Shown piece after piece: positions 40,913 through 51,673 of a stretch of DNA of 64,000 nt. Positions within the stretch are counted from its first letter, which is position 1. Each line of letters starts with the position of its first letter. The notes below the pieces were generated by a model that saw only the letters and a program-made list of their open reading frames with translations, was not told where the DNA came from and did not search any database. The translations under genes were made by a program, and so were the position numbers. Source of the DNA: Paraburkholderia aromaticivorans (GTDB taxonomy: Bacteria; Pseudomonadota; Gammaproteobacteria; Burkholderiales; Burkholderiaceae); contig NZ_CP022990.1 in assembly GCF_002278075.1 (NCBI RefSeq), positions 1,674,001-1,738,000 of the forward strand, written 5' to 3'.

Positions 40913-41776
40913 TCAATCCCCCGCCGCCTCCGGCTCATGCGACGCCAGCCTCGCCTTCGCATGCCGCATTTTTTCGAGCGTCTTCGGCCCCGCCTTGAGC
41001 GCGACGCCGATAGCCAGCGCGTCCATGATGCAAAGATGCACGAGCCGCGACACGCCCGGCGTATTCGGATCGATCGGACTCGGCACGCGCAGCAGCAGCG
41101 CAATATCCACCAGCCACGCCAGGCGCGAGCCGACGTTGGTCAGCGCAATGGTGGTCGCGCCGCGTTCCTTGGCAATCTGAATGCTCTCGTTCACTTCGAC
41201 GCTGCGGCCCGAATGCGAAATCGCGAAAGCCACATCGCCTGGTTCCATGAGGCCTGCGTACAGACGCTGAAGATGTCCGTCCACAAACGCGGTGGACGCA
41301 ATATCGAGCCGCAGAAACCGCAGCGCCGCATCTTGCGCGACCAGTCCCGAGCCCGATCCCACGCCGAAGAAAAACACCCGCCGCGCGCTCGACAACGCGC
41401 CGATCGCACTCTCCACCACCGCCGGGTCCAGCGCGCCACGCGCATGCGTAATGCCGTCGATAGCCGCCTCGCCCACCTTGTCCATGAGCGTTTGCACGTC
41501 GTCGTCGCGCGCCACCGCCGTGGACGCGTACGGCATGCCGCCCGCCACGCTCTGCGCCAATTGCATCTTGAAGTCGCGCAACCCATGCGCGCCGATCGCG
41601 CGGCAAAAACGCGTGACGGACGGCTCGGACACCTCCGCGCGCTGCGCGAGTTCGGTGATGCTTGCGCGCATCGCGAAGTCGACATCGCTCAAGACCATGT
41701 CGGCGACCTTGCGCTCGGCGGGCCGCAAACTGGCAAGCGCGCTGCGAATATGGGGAATCAAGTTTGGTGCGGACAC
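40913..41776 (-). CDS. MurR/RpiR-family regulator with SIS domain
   Basis: The 287-aa protein has an N-terminal RpiR helix-turn-helix (SLRPAERKVADMVLSDVDFA, ITELAQRAEVSEPSVTRFCR) and a SIS phosphosugar-binding domain (about 120-260; VFFFGVGSGSGLVAQDAALR, FAISHSGRSVEVNESIQIAK). I choose GTG 41776 because AAGGAA lies 8 bp upstream; ATG 41800 and TTG 41803 are in frame without ribosome-binding sites. Last gene of the SDR-ATPase-regulator operon, divergent from the sugar permease genes it probably controls. Confidence 0.88.
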   Translation of the reverse strand: MSAPNLIPHIRSALASLRPAERKVADMVLSDVDFAMRASITELAQRAEVSEPSVTRFCRAIGAHGLRDFKMQLAQSVAGGMPYASTAVARDDDVQTLMDKVGEAAIDGITHARGALDPAVVESAIGALSSARRVFFFGVGSGSGLVAQDAALRFLRLDIASTAFVDGHLQRLYAGLMEPGDVAFAISHSGRSVEVNESIQIAKERGATTIALTNVGSRLAWLVDIALLLRVPSPIDPNTPGVSRLVHLCIMDALAIGVALKAGPKTLEKMRHAKARLASHEPEAAGD

Positions 41777-41850
41777 CCGGTGTTCCTTACGTGGCACCAT
41801 CAATCATGCGAGAGGCAAACCTGGATCGGCCTCAAAAGACCACACACGGT

Positions 41851-42933
<1,083 letters not shown>

Positions 42934-42996
42934 GCTGTCCTCATCGTGTTCTTTCGTTGACCCGATTTCGTGCCGCCCGCATGTCGCTTCGAGCGG

Positions 42997-43770
42997 TCAG
43001 ATCGACTCGAGCGTCAGTTCCTGCGCCATCAGACGGTTGCCGGCCATCAGGCCGCCGTCCACCGGCAACGCGACGCCGGTAATCACGCGCGCCATCGGCG
43101 AGGCGAGAAACAGGACCGCGTCGGCGATGTCGTCGGGCGTCGCGAAATCGCGCAACGGGTACCACTTTTTCAGATCCTCGAAGACCTGCGGATTCTTGTC
43201 GACACGCGCCTGCCACGCCTGCGTCTTGACCGTGCCCGGACACACGATGTTGGCGCGAATGCCATAGCGGCCGAGTTCGAGCGCGAGCGCCTTCGTATAA
43301 CTGATGAGCCCGGCTTTCGCCGCGCTGTAAGCCGGATGTCCGAGCGCGGCCATGCCGTTGACCGAACCGATCAGCACCAGCGCGCCTTGCTGCCGCTCGA
43401 TCATCGACGCGCGCACGGCTTCGACCGTGTGATACGTGCCGTTCAGATTCAGATGGATGTCGCGCTGCCAGCTCGCGACATCGGTCGTGGCAAGCGTCAG
43501 ACCGTCTGCCGCGCCGGCGTTGGCGACCAGCACGTCCACCGGAGCGCGCACCGCGACCGCGGCGGCCACCGCTTGCTGCACCGCGGCGGCATCGCCGAGA
43601 TCGACCGCGATCGGCGTGACGTGCGCCTCGCCGAGTTGCGCGGTCAACGCTTTCAGCGCGGCGGCGTCGATGTCGAGCGCCAGCACCGTATCGCCCTGCT
43701 CCACGAAGCGTTTGCACAACACGCTGCCGATGCCGCCGCAAGCGCCCGTTACCAACACCACACGATTCAT
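42997..43770 (-). CDS. Short-chain dehydrogenase/reductase (SDR)
   Basis: The 257-aa enzyme has TGACGGIG (cofactor), NAGAAD, catalytic Ser (LIGSVNG) and YSAAK, and an intact C-terminus (VDGGLMAGNRLM). Alcohol or polyol oxidation is likely, given its place with a carbohydrate ABC transporter. First gene of the minus-strand operon next to the divergent control region. Confidence 0.9.
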   Translation of the reverse strand: MNRVVLVTGACGGIGSVLCKRFVEQGDTVLALDIDAAALKALTAQLGEAHVTPIAVDLGDAAAVQQAVAAAVAVRAPVDVLVANAGAADGLTLATTDVASWQRDIHLNLNGTYHTVEAVRASMIERQQGALVLIGSVNGMAALGHPAYSAAKAGLISYTKALALELGRYGIRANIVCPGTVKTQAWQARVDKNPQVFEDLKKWYPLRDFATPDDIADAVLFLASPMARVITGVALPVDGGLMAGNRLMAQELTLESI

Positions 43771-43954
43771 TGTCCGCCTCGCTCTTCTACCGCGCCGCCA
43801 GCACCGAACTGTCCTGTAAATTTCTTACAAACCCGGTTTCGCGGCATTGTCCAGTGATCCCGAAGATTGGGTATCCGTGACATCACGCCGCGCAGAATAC
43901 CCCTGCTTTACAGCATGTTATGCACAAAACCAGCTGAGAAAAAATATGGCAGAC

Positions 43955-43986
43955 CCTACGTGACAAGCTATTTTTCGTCATGTAGG
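43955..43986. promoter_or_regulatory. Candidate RpiR operator
   Basis: CCTACGTGAC and GTCATGTAGG (one mismatch) form a 10-bp dyad around a 12-bp AT-rich spacer in the divergent SDR/ABC region, 68 bp before the binding-protein start. TGTAG-type half-sites are common for RpiR regulators. Confidence 0.6.
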
Positions 43987-44053
43987 ATTTTTTCAAACAA
44001 TTCAACCCGAAGCGGCCGGCGACGGCAGCGAACCATCCCCAGGAGAGAGAGAA

Positions 44054-45286
44054 ATGTCGTTGCATGCCCGTGCTTCCCTCGCGCTCGGCAAAGTTGCCGT
44101 GGCGCTCGCGTTTGCAGGTATCGCCGTCGCGGCACACGCCGACACGGTCCGCGTGACCGTCGCGCATTACAGCGACGCGACCGCGCCGTACTTCGAAAAA
44201 ATGGCCCGCAACTTCGAGAAGGCCAATCCCGGCACGACCATCAAGATCGAAGACGTGAACTGGGACACGCTGCAACAGAAACTGCAAACCGACATTTCCG
44301 GCAACGCGAACGCCGACCTCGCGATCGTCGGCACGCGCTGGCTGCTCGACTTCGTGAAGGACGACGTGGCGGAGCCGCTCGACGGCTATATGGACGCGAG
44401 CTTCAAGGGCCGCTTCATCGGCCCGTTCCTCGCACCGGGTGAAATCAACGGCAAGGTGTACGGCCTGCCGATCGCCGCTTCGGCGCGCGCGCTGTACTAC
44501 AACAAGGATCTGCTCGCGAAGGTCGGCTATCCCGACGGCCCGAAGACCTGGAACGACGTGATCGAAGCGTCGAAGAAACTGAAGGCGCAGGGCATTGCCG
44601 GCTTCGGTTTGCAAGGCAAGGAGATCGAAACGGACGTCTACTATTACTACGCCCTGTGGACCAATGGGGGCGACGTGGTCGGCAAGGACAACAAGGCAGC
44701 GTTCAATTCGGCGGCCGGCATCAAGGCAGCCACGCTATACAAATCGATGATCGATCAGGGTCTGACGCAACCCGGCGTGACCGGCTATAGCCGTGAAGAC
44801 GTGCAGAACCTCTTCAAGCAAGGCCGCGTTGCCATGGTGATTTCGGCGCCGTTCCTGTCGAAGCAGATCAAGAAGGAAGCACCGAACCTGAAATACGGCA
44901 TCGATCCGATTCCGATGGGCACGACGCACGCCACGTACGCCGTCACGGACTCGATCGTGATGTTCAAGAACTCGAAGGTGAAGAAGTCGGCATGGAAGTT
45001 CCTCGACTATCTGTTCACGAAGGAACCGCGCGTGGAGTTCACCACGACCGAAGGCTTCCTGCCGACCACCAAGGCCGAATCGACGGATCCGGCGTTCAAC
45101 GATCCGGACACGAAAGCGTTCGTCGCGCTGCTGCCGACGGCCCGCTTCGCGCCGACGGTGACGGGCTGGGAAGATACCGCCAAGGCCGTGACCGACGCAA
45201 TGCAGTCGATCTATCTGGGCAAGGCGAAGCCGGCTGACGCATTGAACGCGGCGGCCACCCAGGCGAACAAGTCGCTCGGTCATTGA
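44054..45286 (+). CDS. Sugar ABC transporter periplasmic substrate-binding protein
   Basis: The 410-aa protein has a signal peptide (about 1-29, ending VAAHA), then a family-1 binding-protein fold (VRVTVAHYSDATAPYFEKMA, NANADLAIVGTRWLLDFVKD, GLPIAASARALYYNKDLL). AGGAGAGAGAG precedes the ATG. It is first in a plus-strand operon with two permeases and uses the ATPase encoded divergently. Polyol or sugar substrate is inferred; its identity is not. Confidence 0.9.
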   Translation: MSLHARASLALGKVAVALAFAGIAVAAHADTVRVTVAHYSDATAPYFEKMARNFEKANPGTTIKIEDVNWDTLQQKLQTDISGNANADLAIVGTRWLLDFVKDDVAEPLDGYMDASFKGRFIGPFLAPGEINGKVYGLPIAASARALYYNKDLLAKVGYPDGPKTWNDVIEASKKLKAQGIAGFGLQGKEIETDVYYYYALWTNGGDVVGKDNKAAFNSAAGIKAATLYKSMIDQGLTQPGVTGYSREDVQNLFKQGRVAMVISAPFLSKQIKKEAPNLKYGIDPIPMGTTHATYAVTDSIVMFKNSKVKKSAWKFLDYLFTKEPRVEFTTTEGFLPTTKAESTDPAFNDPDTKAFVALLPTARFAPTVTGWEDTAKAVTDAMQSIYLGKAKPADALNAAATQANKSLGH

Positions 45287-45421
45287 TCCCGCGGTGATCC
45301 GCTGAACCCGGCACGCGCGCCGCCACTCGCAAGGCGGCGCGCGTGCCGGCCGTAATGCACTATCCGGCCCATCCCGTCGCGCCCGCCGGTCAACGCGGAC
45401 GCGACTTACGATCGAGCACGC

Positions 45422-46312
45422 ATGAGCCGTTCCGCTTCTACGCGCCTGCAAGCGCCCTGGTTGCTGATAGCGCCGAGCCTGATACTGGCGCTCTTCATCA
45501 TCAGCTATCCGATCTTCAACATCGTGTGGCAATCGCTGCACGAGGTCTCGCGCTTCGGCGCAATTCGCGATTTCACCGGTCTGCAGAATTTCTATACGAT
45601 CTTCGGCGACCCCGCGTTTCTCGCCGCCGCCAAACGCACCCTTGTCTGGACCGTGTGCGTGGTCGGCGGCACGGTGCTGATTTCGGTGCCGGTAGCGCTG
45701 GTGCTGAATCAGGATTTTTATGGACGCGGCGTGGCGCGCACGATCGTGATGCTGCCGTGGTCCGTCTCGCTGACCATGACCGCCGTAGTCTGGCGCTGGG
45801 CCTTCAATGACGACTACGGCATGGTCAACGTCACGCTGCAGAGGCTGGGGTTGATCAGCGGTCCGATCCATTGGCTGGCCACACCGGAGCTCGCGTTTCC
45901 GGTCGAAATCGCGGTCGGCATTCTGGTCTCGATCCCATTCACGGTGACGATTCTGCTCGGCGGATTGTCGTCGGTGCCCGGCGATATTTACGAAGCCGCG
46001 CGCATGGACGGCGCAAGCGCCTGGCAGCAGTTTCGCAAGCTCACCATGCCGCTGTTGCGGCCGTTCATCAACATGACGATCCTGTTGAACGTGATCTACG
46101 TGTTCAACTCGTTTCCGATCATCTGGGTAATGACACAGGGCGGGCCCGATAACAGCACGCACATTCTCGTGACCTATCTCTATGAGCTTGGCTTCCGGCT
46201 CGGACGCCCCGGCGAAGCGGCAGCGGTGTCGCTGATCATGCTCGTCATGCTGTTCGTGTTTTCGATCGCCTATCTGCGCCTGCAGCCCGCGAAAGAAGGA
46301 GATCCGTCATGA
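45422..46312 (+). CDS. Sugar ABC transporter permease (MalF type)
   Basis: The 296-aa protein has six membrane segments and the ATPase-coupling EAA loop EAARMDGASAWQQFRKLTMP (about 195-214). It follows the binding protein after 135 bp and overlaps the next permease by 4 bp (ATGA), so the two are made together. Confidence 0.92.
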   Translation: MSRSASTRLQAPWLLIAPSLILALFIISYPIFNIVWQSLHEVSRFGAIRDFTGLQNFYTIFGDPAFLAAAKRTLVWTVCVVGGTVLISVPVALVLNQDFYGRGVARTIVMLPWSVSLTMTAVVWRWAFNDDYGMVNVTLQRLGLISGPIHWLATPELAFPVEIAVGILVSIPFTVTILLGGLSSVPGDIYEAARMDGASAWQQFRKLTMPLLRPFINMTILLNVIYVFNSFPIIWVMTQGGPDNSTHILVTYLYELGFRLGRPGEAAAVSLIMLVMLFVFSIAYLRLQPAKEGDPS

Positions 46313-47160
46313 GTCTGAGCGTCAAGATGAAGCGTTCGCTGTGGTGCTGGCTCGCGCTGTCGCCGTTGGTTGTCGTGGTGCTGTTTCCGTTTGCCATCAT
46401 GCTATTCACGGCATTGAAACCGGCTTCCGAGATCTTTGTCTATCCGGCGCGGTGGCTGCCGGTGCATTGGCAGTGGAGTAATTTCTCCGACATGTGGGTG
46501 GCCGCCAATTTCGGCGTGGCGCTGCGCAACAGCACGGTGATCAGCTTGCTCTCGACCGCCCTCGCGCTGGCCGTCAGTCTGCCGGCGGCTTATGCATTGG
46601 CCAGGTTTCCGTTTCGTGGCCGCGGGTTCTATCGCCAGTTTCTGCTCGTCACGCAGATGCTCTCGCCTATCCTGCTCGTAGTCGGCCTGTTCCGCCTCGC
46701 CGCGATGATTCCCTATGGCGACGGAAACCTGGTCGACTCAAGGATCGGCGTGATCGTTTCTTACGCAGCGTTCAATATCGCGTTCGCCGTGTGGATGCTG
46801 TCTTCGTATTTTCAGACGGTGCCGCGAGATCTGGAAGAGTCGGCGTGGCTCGAAGGATGTGGACGGACCAAGGCGGTCTTCAAGGTGTTCCTGCCGCTCG
46901 CGGTGCCTGCGATCGTCGTCACCGCGATCTTCACGTTCATCAACGCGTGGAACGAATTCGCGGTCGTTTATACGTTGATCCGTTCACCGGAAAACAAGAC
47001 GTTGACCGTGCAGGTAACCGACATGGTCGCCGGAAAGTACGTCGTGGAGTGGCATCTGGTGATGGCCGCCACGCTCTGCGCGACGCTGCCGGTCTCGGTT
47101 GTGTTCGCGTGGCTGCAGCGGTATCTGGTGAAGGGGCTCGCGCTGGGAGCGGTCAAGTAG
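46309..47160 (+). CDS. Sugar ABC transporter permease (MalG type)
   Basis: The 283-aa protein has six membrane segments and the EAA-type loop EESAWLEGCGRTKAVFKVFL, in which the second residue of the consensus Ala-Ala is Ser, as is common. AAGGAG lies 7 bp upstream of the ATG within the previous gene. Last gene of the operon. Confidence 0.92.
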   Translation: MSLSVKMKRSLWCWLALSPLVVVVLFPFAIMLFTALKPASEIFVYPARWLPVHWQWSNFSDMWVAANFGVALRNSTVISLLSTALALAVSLPAAYALARFPFRGRGFYRQFLLVTQMLSPILLVVGLFRLAAMIPYGDGNLVDSRIGVIVSYAAFNIAFAVWMLSSYFQTVPRDLEESAWLEGCGRTKAVFKVFLPLAVPAIVVTAIFTFINAWNEFAVVYTLIRSPENKTLTVQVTDMVAGKYVVEWHLVMAATLCATLPVSVVFAWLQRYLVKGLALGAVK

Positions 47161-47272
47161 CGTTCGGGGGCCAGCGCGACAGATGGCGGGCTGCCATCCG
47201 CACTCACCATGCCGCGTGCCGCCCGGGAGGGTGCGACTCTGGCAAACAGGTCACGCTCGCCCCTCCTTCGTA

Positions 47273-47566
47273 TTACTCGGTGCCGCGCACAATCCGCAGA
47301 TCGCGCTCGACGCCGTCACCCAACGCTTCCAGCGCTTTCTTGTAGGGTTCGCTATCGTACGCCGCGACGGCCGCTTCGTAGGTCGGAAACTCGATCACGA
47401 CCGTACGCTCCTTCAAACCTTGCTCACGCGCCTCGTCCGCCACGCCACGCACGACGAACTTGCCGCCGGCGGCCGCCACGGCGGGCGCGGCGAGCTGCGC
47501 ATACGCGGCCAGTTTGGCCGCGTCTTTGGTGGCGCGATATGACGTCACCCAATATCCCTTGCTCAT
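47273..47566 (-). CDS. DUF1330 family protein
   Basis: The 97-aa protein MSKGYWVTSYRATKDAAKLA shows the DUF1330 dimeric alpha/beta-barrel layout, with VVIEFPTYEAAVAAYDSEPY as the family hallmark. AAAGGAG precedes the ATG. Stand-alone cytoplasmic protein of unknown function. Confidence 0.9.
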   Translation of the reverse strand: MSKGYWVTSYRATKDAAKLAAYAQLAAPAVAAAGGKFVVRGVADEAREQGLKERTVVIEFPTYEAAVAAYDSEPYKKALEALGDGVERDLRIVRGTE

Positions 47567-47812
47567 TTGAAACTCCTTTCAATGTTGGAAAAGCAGCCGT
47601 TGCCGCAGACGACGGATTATGACGCTTGCCGGCATCCCTGTTGCTCGCGAAGTCGATCATTCTCACCGCAGTGGTGAATTGTAAGTCCCCGGCTCGCACT
47701 CCGTCACGAGCGCGGTCCTGCAAATACCGGCAATTCGGGTTACGCTGTTCGCGGCTGCCGAGCTGGCACCGGGTCGGCCATGCAACAGATCATCCCCATC
47801 AGGAACACAGCA

Positions 47813-48478
47813 ATGACACAAGCGCTCACGATTGATTTTGTCTCCGATATCGCCTGCCCGTGGTGCGCGATCGGCCTTTCCTCGCTCCAACGCGCGCTAG
47901 CGAATCTCGGCGACGCGGTCGACGCCCGGATCGTCGTGCATCCGTTCGAGTTGAATCCGGAGATGGGGCCGGACGGCGAGACGATTGTGGACTATCTCGG
48001 CAAAAAATATGGGCGCACGCCGGAGCAGATCGCCGAAACGCAAGCGGCGATTCGCGAGCGTGGCGCGAGCGCAGGTTTTACTTTTGGCCCGCGCACGCAT
48101 GTTTACAACACCTTCGACGCGCACCGTCTGTTGCATTGGGCCGGCCTCAAGGGCGAGCAGTTGCCGCTCAAGCTCGCGCTGCTGCAGGCCTATCACTCCA
48201 ACGGCAAGGATACGAGCGACCACGAAGTCCTGATCGAAGCGGCCCAATCCGTCGGACTCGACGCCACGGAGGCTCGCGACGTGTTGCGAAACGGCACGTA
48301 CGCTGCCGAGGTTCGGGCGGAGGAGCGCAAAAACGAGGCGATGGGCATCCAGTCGGTGCCGGCCATTATCTTCAACCGTCGCTACCTGGTGAGCGGCGGA
48401 CAACCCGTGGAAACTTTCGAGCAAGCCATCCAGCAGATTCTGGCCGAAGCGAAGAACGACGATTCACACGGCACGTAA
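47813..48478 (+). CDS. DsbA-family (FrnE-like) thiol oxidoreductase
   Basis: The 221-aa protein has a thioredoxin fold with CPWC (15-18) and the inserted helical domain of FrnE/HCCA isomerase-like proteins (NTFDAHRLLHWAGLKG, AYHSNGKDTSDHEVLIEAAQ, and cis-Pro region GIQSVPAIIFNRRYLVSGGQ). It lacks a signal peptide, so it acts in the cytoplasm. The ATG at 47813 has AGGAA upstream; the frame opening at 47780 does not. Confidence 0.9.
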   Translation: MTQALTIDFVSDIACPWCAIGLSSLQRALANLGDAVDARIVVHPFELNPEMGPDGETIVDYLGKKYGRTPEQIAETQAAIRERGASAGFTFGPRTHVYNTFDAHRLLHWAGLKGEQLPLKLALLQAYHSNGKDTSDHEVLIEAAQSVGLDATEARDVLRNGTYAAEVRAEERKNEAMGIQSVPAIIFNRRYLVSGGQPVETFEQAIQQILAEAKNDDSHGT

Positions 48479-48663
48479 GGGCACGTAACACTGAACGTTG
48501 CTCATGCAACGGCCACGCCGCGCGCGTGGCGGGAGACGGGACGACTGCGCTTTGAAGTCGGACTGCTCCGTCCGACTGAGGCAAGGTGCGCGCGCTTGCA
48601 CGATAGCGTATGCCCGGCAGATGCCAGGCATACGCGTCTATACATCACTCAACGCCACAAAAC

Positions 48664-49824
48664 TTAGAACGCGTGACGCATACCCACGGTGACCGCCACT
48701 TGCGTGTTGGTCGCCGACGGCGACAACGTGTTGATCATGGCATGCGAGAGCACGGAGTCCGCCGGCGCGCCGTGCACGTTCTGATAGACGCCTTCCAGAT
48801 AGAAGTCCGTGCGCTTGCTGATCGCGTAATCGGTCTGCAGCATGGCCGTGTTCCATCCCGGCGCCGAACCGTTATACGCGCCGTGCGTATACGTGTACGC
48901 ACCCGATACGGTTACCGCCGACGTGAGCGCGTACTTGGCGTTCACTTCGTAGTTGTCGAGGCGCAGGGAACCGTTCAGCGATCCGGCAGAGGTGTCGCCC
49001 GCGCCAAGGTAGCTGCCGGTGCCGAAGGAGAACACACCCGATGCGTTGTCGATCTGAGAATGGCTCCAGACCAGCCCGACGGTAGCGGGCCCGAACGTGT
49101 AGTTTCCACCCAGCGACCAGATACGCTGGCGTTGCGCGAGGAAGTTCGCGCTCGCATCGCCCGACGTCACCGCGCCGCTGCCGTTACCCGCGTTGTTCAG
49201 TTGCAGGTAGCCCGCAGCGAGATTGAGCGGACCTTGTGCATAGGAAATGCCGAATCCATATGAGCGGTTATTGCCGAAGTCGCCCGCCTTGTTGCTGAAC
49301 GAATACATCGTTTCGAACGTGACGCCGCGGTAGGTCGGGCTTGCGTACTTGACCGAATTGTTGATCACGACGGAATTCGCAGCGAGGTTGTCGTTTTCGA
49401 ACGGATGCGCGGCCATGCTGCCGCCCCACGTATTGAACTCCGCCGTGAGCGGTCCGACGAGGTCGTTCATCACGTCGAACTGGCGGCCGAACGTCAAGGT
49501 GCCGTAAGGATCGCTTTGCAGACCGACCCACGCCTGAGAGCCGAAGCCATCGCCGGAGAATGCCTGGGCGCCGTTGTTCAGCAGGAAGCCTTGCTCGAGC
49601 TTGAAGATCGCGTGCAAGCCGCCGCCCAGGTCCTCCGAGCCTTTGAGGCCGAAGACCGTGTTCTGCGTCGAACTGCTCACTTCCTGCCAATTACTGTGTC
49701 CAAGCTGATTGTTCGTGTAGACCAATCCAGCATCGATGAGGCCATAGAGGGTCACGCTGCTTTGCGCATGCGCCTGCATCGTCAATGCGCCGAAGAGCGC
49801 GACCGCGAGTAAAGACTTTTTCAT
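48664..49824 (-). CDS. Gram-negative general porin (Burkholderia OmpC-like)
   Basis: The 386-aa precursor has a signal peptide MKKSLLAVALFGALTMQAHA and the typical mature start QSSVTLYGLIDAGLVYTNN; FGLKGSEDLGGGLHAIFKLE, FGRQFD and the C-terminal GMRHAF with the terminal Phe needed for outer-membrane assembly. The 16-strand trimeric porin admits small hydrophilic solutes. Starts upstream of 49824 are excluded by the signal peptide. Confidence 0.95.
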   Translation of the reverse strand: MKKSLLAVALFGALTMQAHAQSSVTLYGLIDAGLVYTNNQLGHSNWQEVSSSTQNTVFGLKGSEDLGGGLHAIFKLEQGFLLNNGAQAFSGDGFGSQAWVGLQSDPYGTLTFGRQFDVMNDLVGPLTAEFNTWGGSMAAHPFENDNLAANSVVINNSVKYASPTYRGVTFETMYSFSNKAGDFGNNRSYGFGISYAQGPLNLAAGYLQLNNAGNGSGAVTSGDASANFLAQRQRIWSLGGNYTFGPATVGLVWSHSQIDNASGVFSFGTGSYLGAGDTSAGSLNGSLRLDNYEVNAKYALTSAVTVSGAYTYTHGAYNGSAPGWNTAMLQTDYAISKRTDFYLEGVYQNVHGAPADSVLSHAMINTLSPSATNTQVAVTVGMRHAF

Positions 49825-50446
49825 ACTTGTTGGCTCCGTGATCGTGATCAAGCAGTAATTGAGGGTGTCAATTGCTCTTTCCGCCAGCGCCATGACCGTG
49901 CATGCAATACGTTTTTTGCAACCGTTGTTGCGCAAACTGCGAGAAGCATAAGGTGTTGTTTGATGTTTATTGCGCGCAACGCTATTTCAATGGCTTCGCC
50001 ATCGTGCGCGCTGTTTTATTGCATGGCTTTTCAGATCGCTCAGTGAGCGCGTACCAGCCGGTGCGGCGAGAAAACGAGCAGCCCAATCATAGGACGATGA
50101 AAATAAACGAGGCGTCAAAAAAATAAACGGCGTGGCGTCAAAAGAACAACGGGGCACGAAGCTTAACGTTTTCCGGCGCGAGCGGGGAGGCGGTGTGGCA
50201 GGATTTAGACAGAGAAGAGGCTGGCGAAACCGGTTTTATTATTGATTCGAAATGGATTGGAAAGCCTTGTGTAACGGGGGATCCTCCACGGACGAATCGG
50301 CATTGGTATCGGCACGCCGAAAAACCGGGGCACGCGCATAGGCGCTTTTCCCCTCATGCCGCAAACAGAACAGGCCGATTCAAGCGCTGACTCCACCGCA
50401 CCGAGGTGATGCTCCAGTTAGAGCGCCTGCCTCGCAGGCATCGGCC
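49825..50446. other. Gene-free region upstream of the porin
   Basis: These 622 bp hold no supported gene. The part nearest the porin contains repeated TTGCG/TTGCA patches and a TTGACA without a matching -10. A palindromic stretch at about 50414-50445 resembles a tRNA arm superficially but is not a tRNA. Confidence 0.45.
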
Positions 50447-51034
50447 TTATGGCTTTTTGAAAGCGCTATACAGCGTCTTTGCGAGCGCGCTCAACTCGCC
50501 GCCACCCTCGCGAAGCGCAGCGATCCGCGCACCGCGCTCCAATGTCCGCTCGACTCCGTGGCTCCGATCTCGCGCCACGGCTTCTAAAACGGCCTGCGGC
50601 AGCGCGGCCAGATGATCGATCACCTCGAAATCACCTAAACCGGTCAGCATCGGATTATCCGACCCGCTGAGCATGGACCGTGCGTCAGCCTTGAACAGCA
50701 CAAGCGGCTTGCCCGCGTGCCACGCCAGCGACGCCTCGACCACCGTGCCCTCATCGGCAACGCGGCCGTTGAGATTGGCAACGACTGCGTCGCAGCGCCT
50801 GAGCAACTGATACGTATCGAGACTGAAGATTGCGCGCTCGAGCATGTGCGCCGCTTCTTCGACCGAGGCGCCGAGCTTCTCGAGTTCCGGCTTGAGCTTC
50901 GCGAACTCCAGACCGTCGCGATGCGGAAGAAATGTCGTCAAACCCGCGGCCTCCAGCGCGGCTGCAATCGAATCCATCTCCGATCGCTCGGCTGCGTTGA
51001 AGAGCGGCCCTGCGCAATACACTCGTAGCATCAT
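50447..51034 (-). CDS. Nucleoside 2-deoxyribosyltransferase family protein
   Basis: The 195-aa protein starts MMLRVYCAGPLFNAAERSEM, with YxAGPLF and the active-site block DAVVANLNGRVADEGTVVEA (Asp and Glu as nucleophile and partner). Members transfer or hydrolyse deoxyribosyl groups of nucleosides. The tail beyond residue 150 is helical and unusual. Start by analogy with the conserved N-terminus; weak ribosome-binding site. Confidence 0.87.
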   Translation of the reverse strand: MMLRVYCAGPLFNAAERSEMDSIAAALEAAGLTTFLPHRDGLEFAKLKPELEKLGASVEEAAHMLERAIFSLDTYQLLRRCDAVVANLNGRVADEGTVVEASLAWHAGKPLVLFKADARSMLSGSDNPMLTGLGDFEVIDHLAALPQAVLEAVARDRSHGVERTLERGARIAALREGGGELSALAKTLYSAFKKP

Positions 51035-51229
51035 TCTGCGTCCCGTGAGGATGGTGGAAGTCGTGAAGCATTCCCGCAGCGGGAGAGCCGGCAATCGGGC
51101 TGCGAGGAGCCTTTACGATATCGGCGCGCGAACGAATGTCAATGCAGGGCGTCGGACAGGTGTCGCCCGAAGCGATCCGCGCGCGGGCAAGCAGATGATC
51201 TGCGAGCCCACCCGCCCTTCACGCGGCAT

Positions 51230-51673
51230 TCAGTCGTCGTGCCGATGCTTGTGATGATGCTTGCGCGACCGATAGCCTCCTCGGGAATAGTCGTCCGCGT
51301 ACGAATTGGAGCGCGAGATGTTGCCGCCGAGCGCCGATCCCGCGCCGCCACCCAACGCGGCGCCGACGAGGCCGCCGCCGCGCCCGCCCATCGCATTGCC
51401 TGCCGCGGTGCCCGCACCGCCGCCAAGCGCGCCGCCGATGATGGCGCCCGTGCGCTCCCTGCGGTTCGACGTGACCGCGCCACCCGCGCCGCCGCCCACT
51501 GCTCCACCCAGCACGGCGCCCGTGCTGCCGCCTAACGCGCCACCCACTGCCGCCCCCGCGACACCGCCGAGCGCGCCGCCAAGCGCGTTATTCATATCGC
51601 CGGCCAGCGCCGACAACGATGCCGAAGCGGTGAGCACCGCAACGGCAATAACCTGGAGGATTCTCTTCGACAT
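51230..51673 (-). CDS. Glycine-zipper protein with His/Arg-rich tail
   Basis: The 147-aa protein has a signal peptide (MSKRILQVIAVAVLTASASL, ending LSALA), then a long run of glycine-zipper repeats (LGGALGGVAGAAVGGALGG and similar, 27-110) that form membrane-embedded helices, and a basic, His-rich tail (RSRKHHHKHRHDD). AAGGAC precedes the ATG. Probably envelope-associated; function unknown. The DNA is highly repetitive in GGC/GCC codons. Confidence 0.85.
   Translation of the reverse strand: MSKRILQVIAVAVLTASASLSALAGDMNNALGGALGGVAGAAVGGALGGSTGAVLGGAVGGGAGGAVTSNRRERTGAIIGGALGGGAGTAAGNAMGGRGGGLVGAALGGGAGSALGGNISRSNSYADDYSRGGYRSRKHHHKHRHDD

Noticed and set aside
50406..50450. tRNA-like sequence (GAGCGCCTGCCTCGCAGGC) beside the deoxyribosyltransferase gene
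   Set aside because: No T-arm, acceptor stem or proper 7-nt anticodon loop can be formed; it is a simple palindrome.
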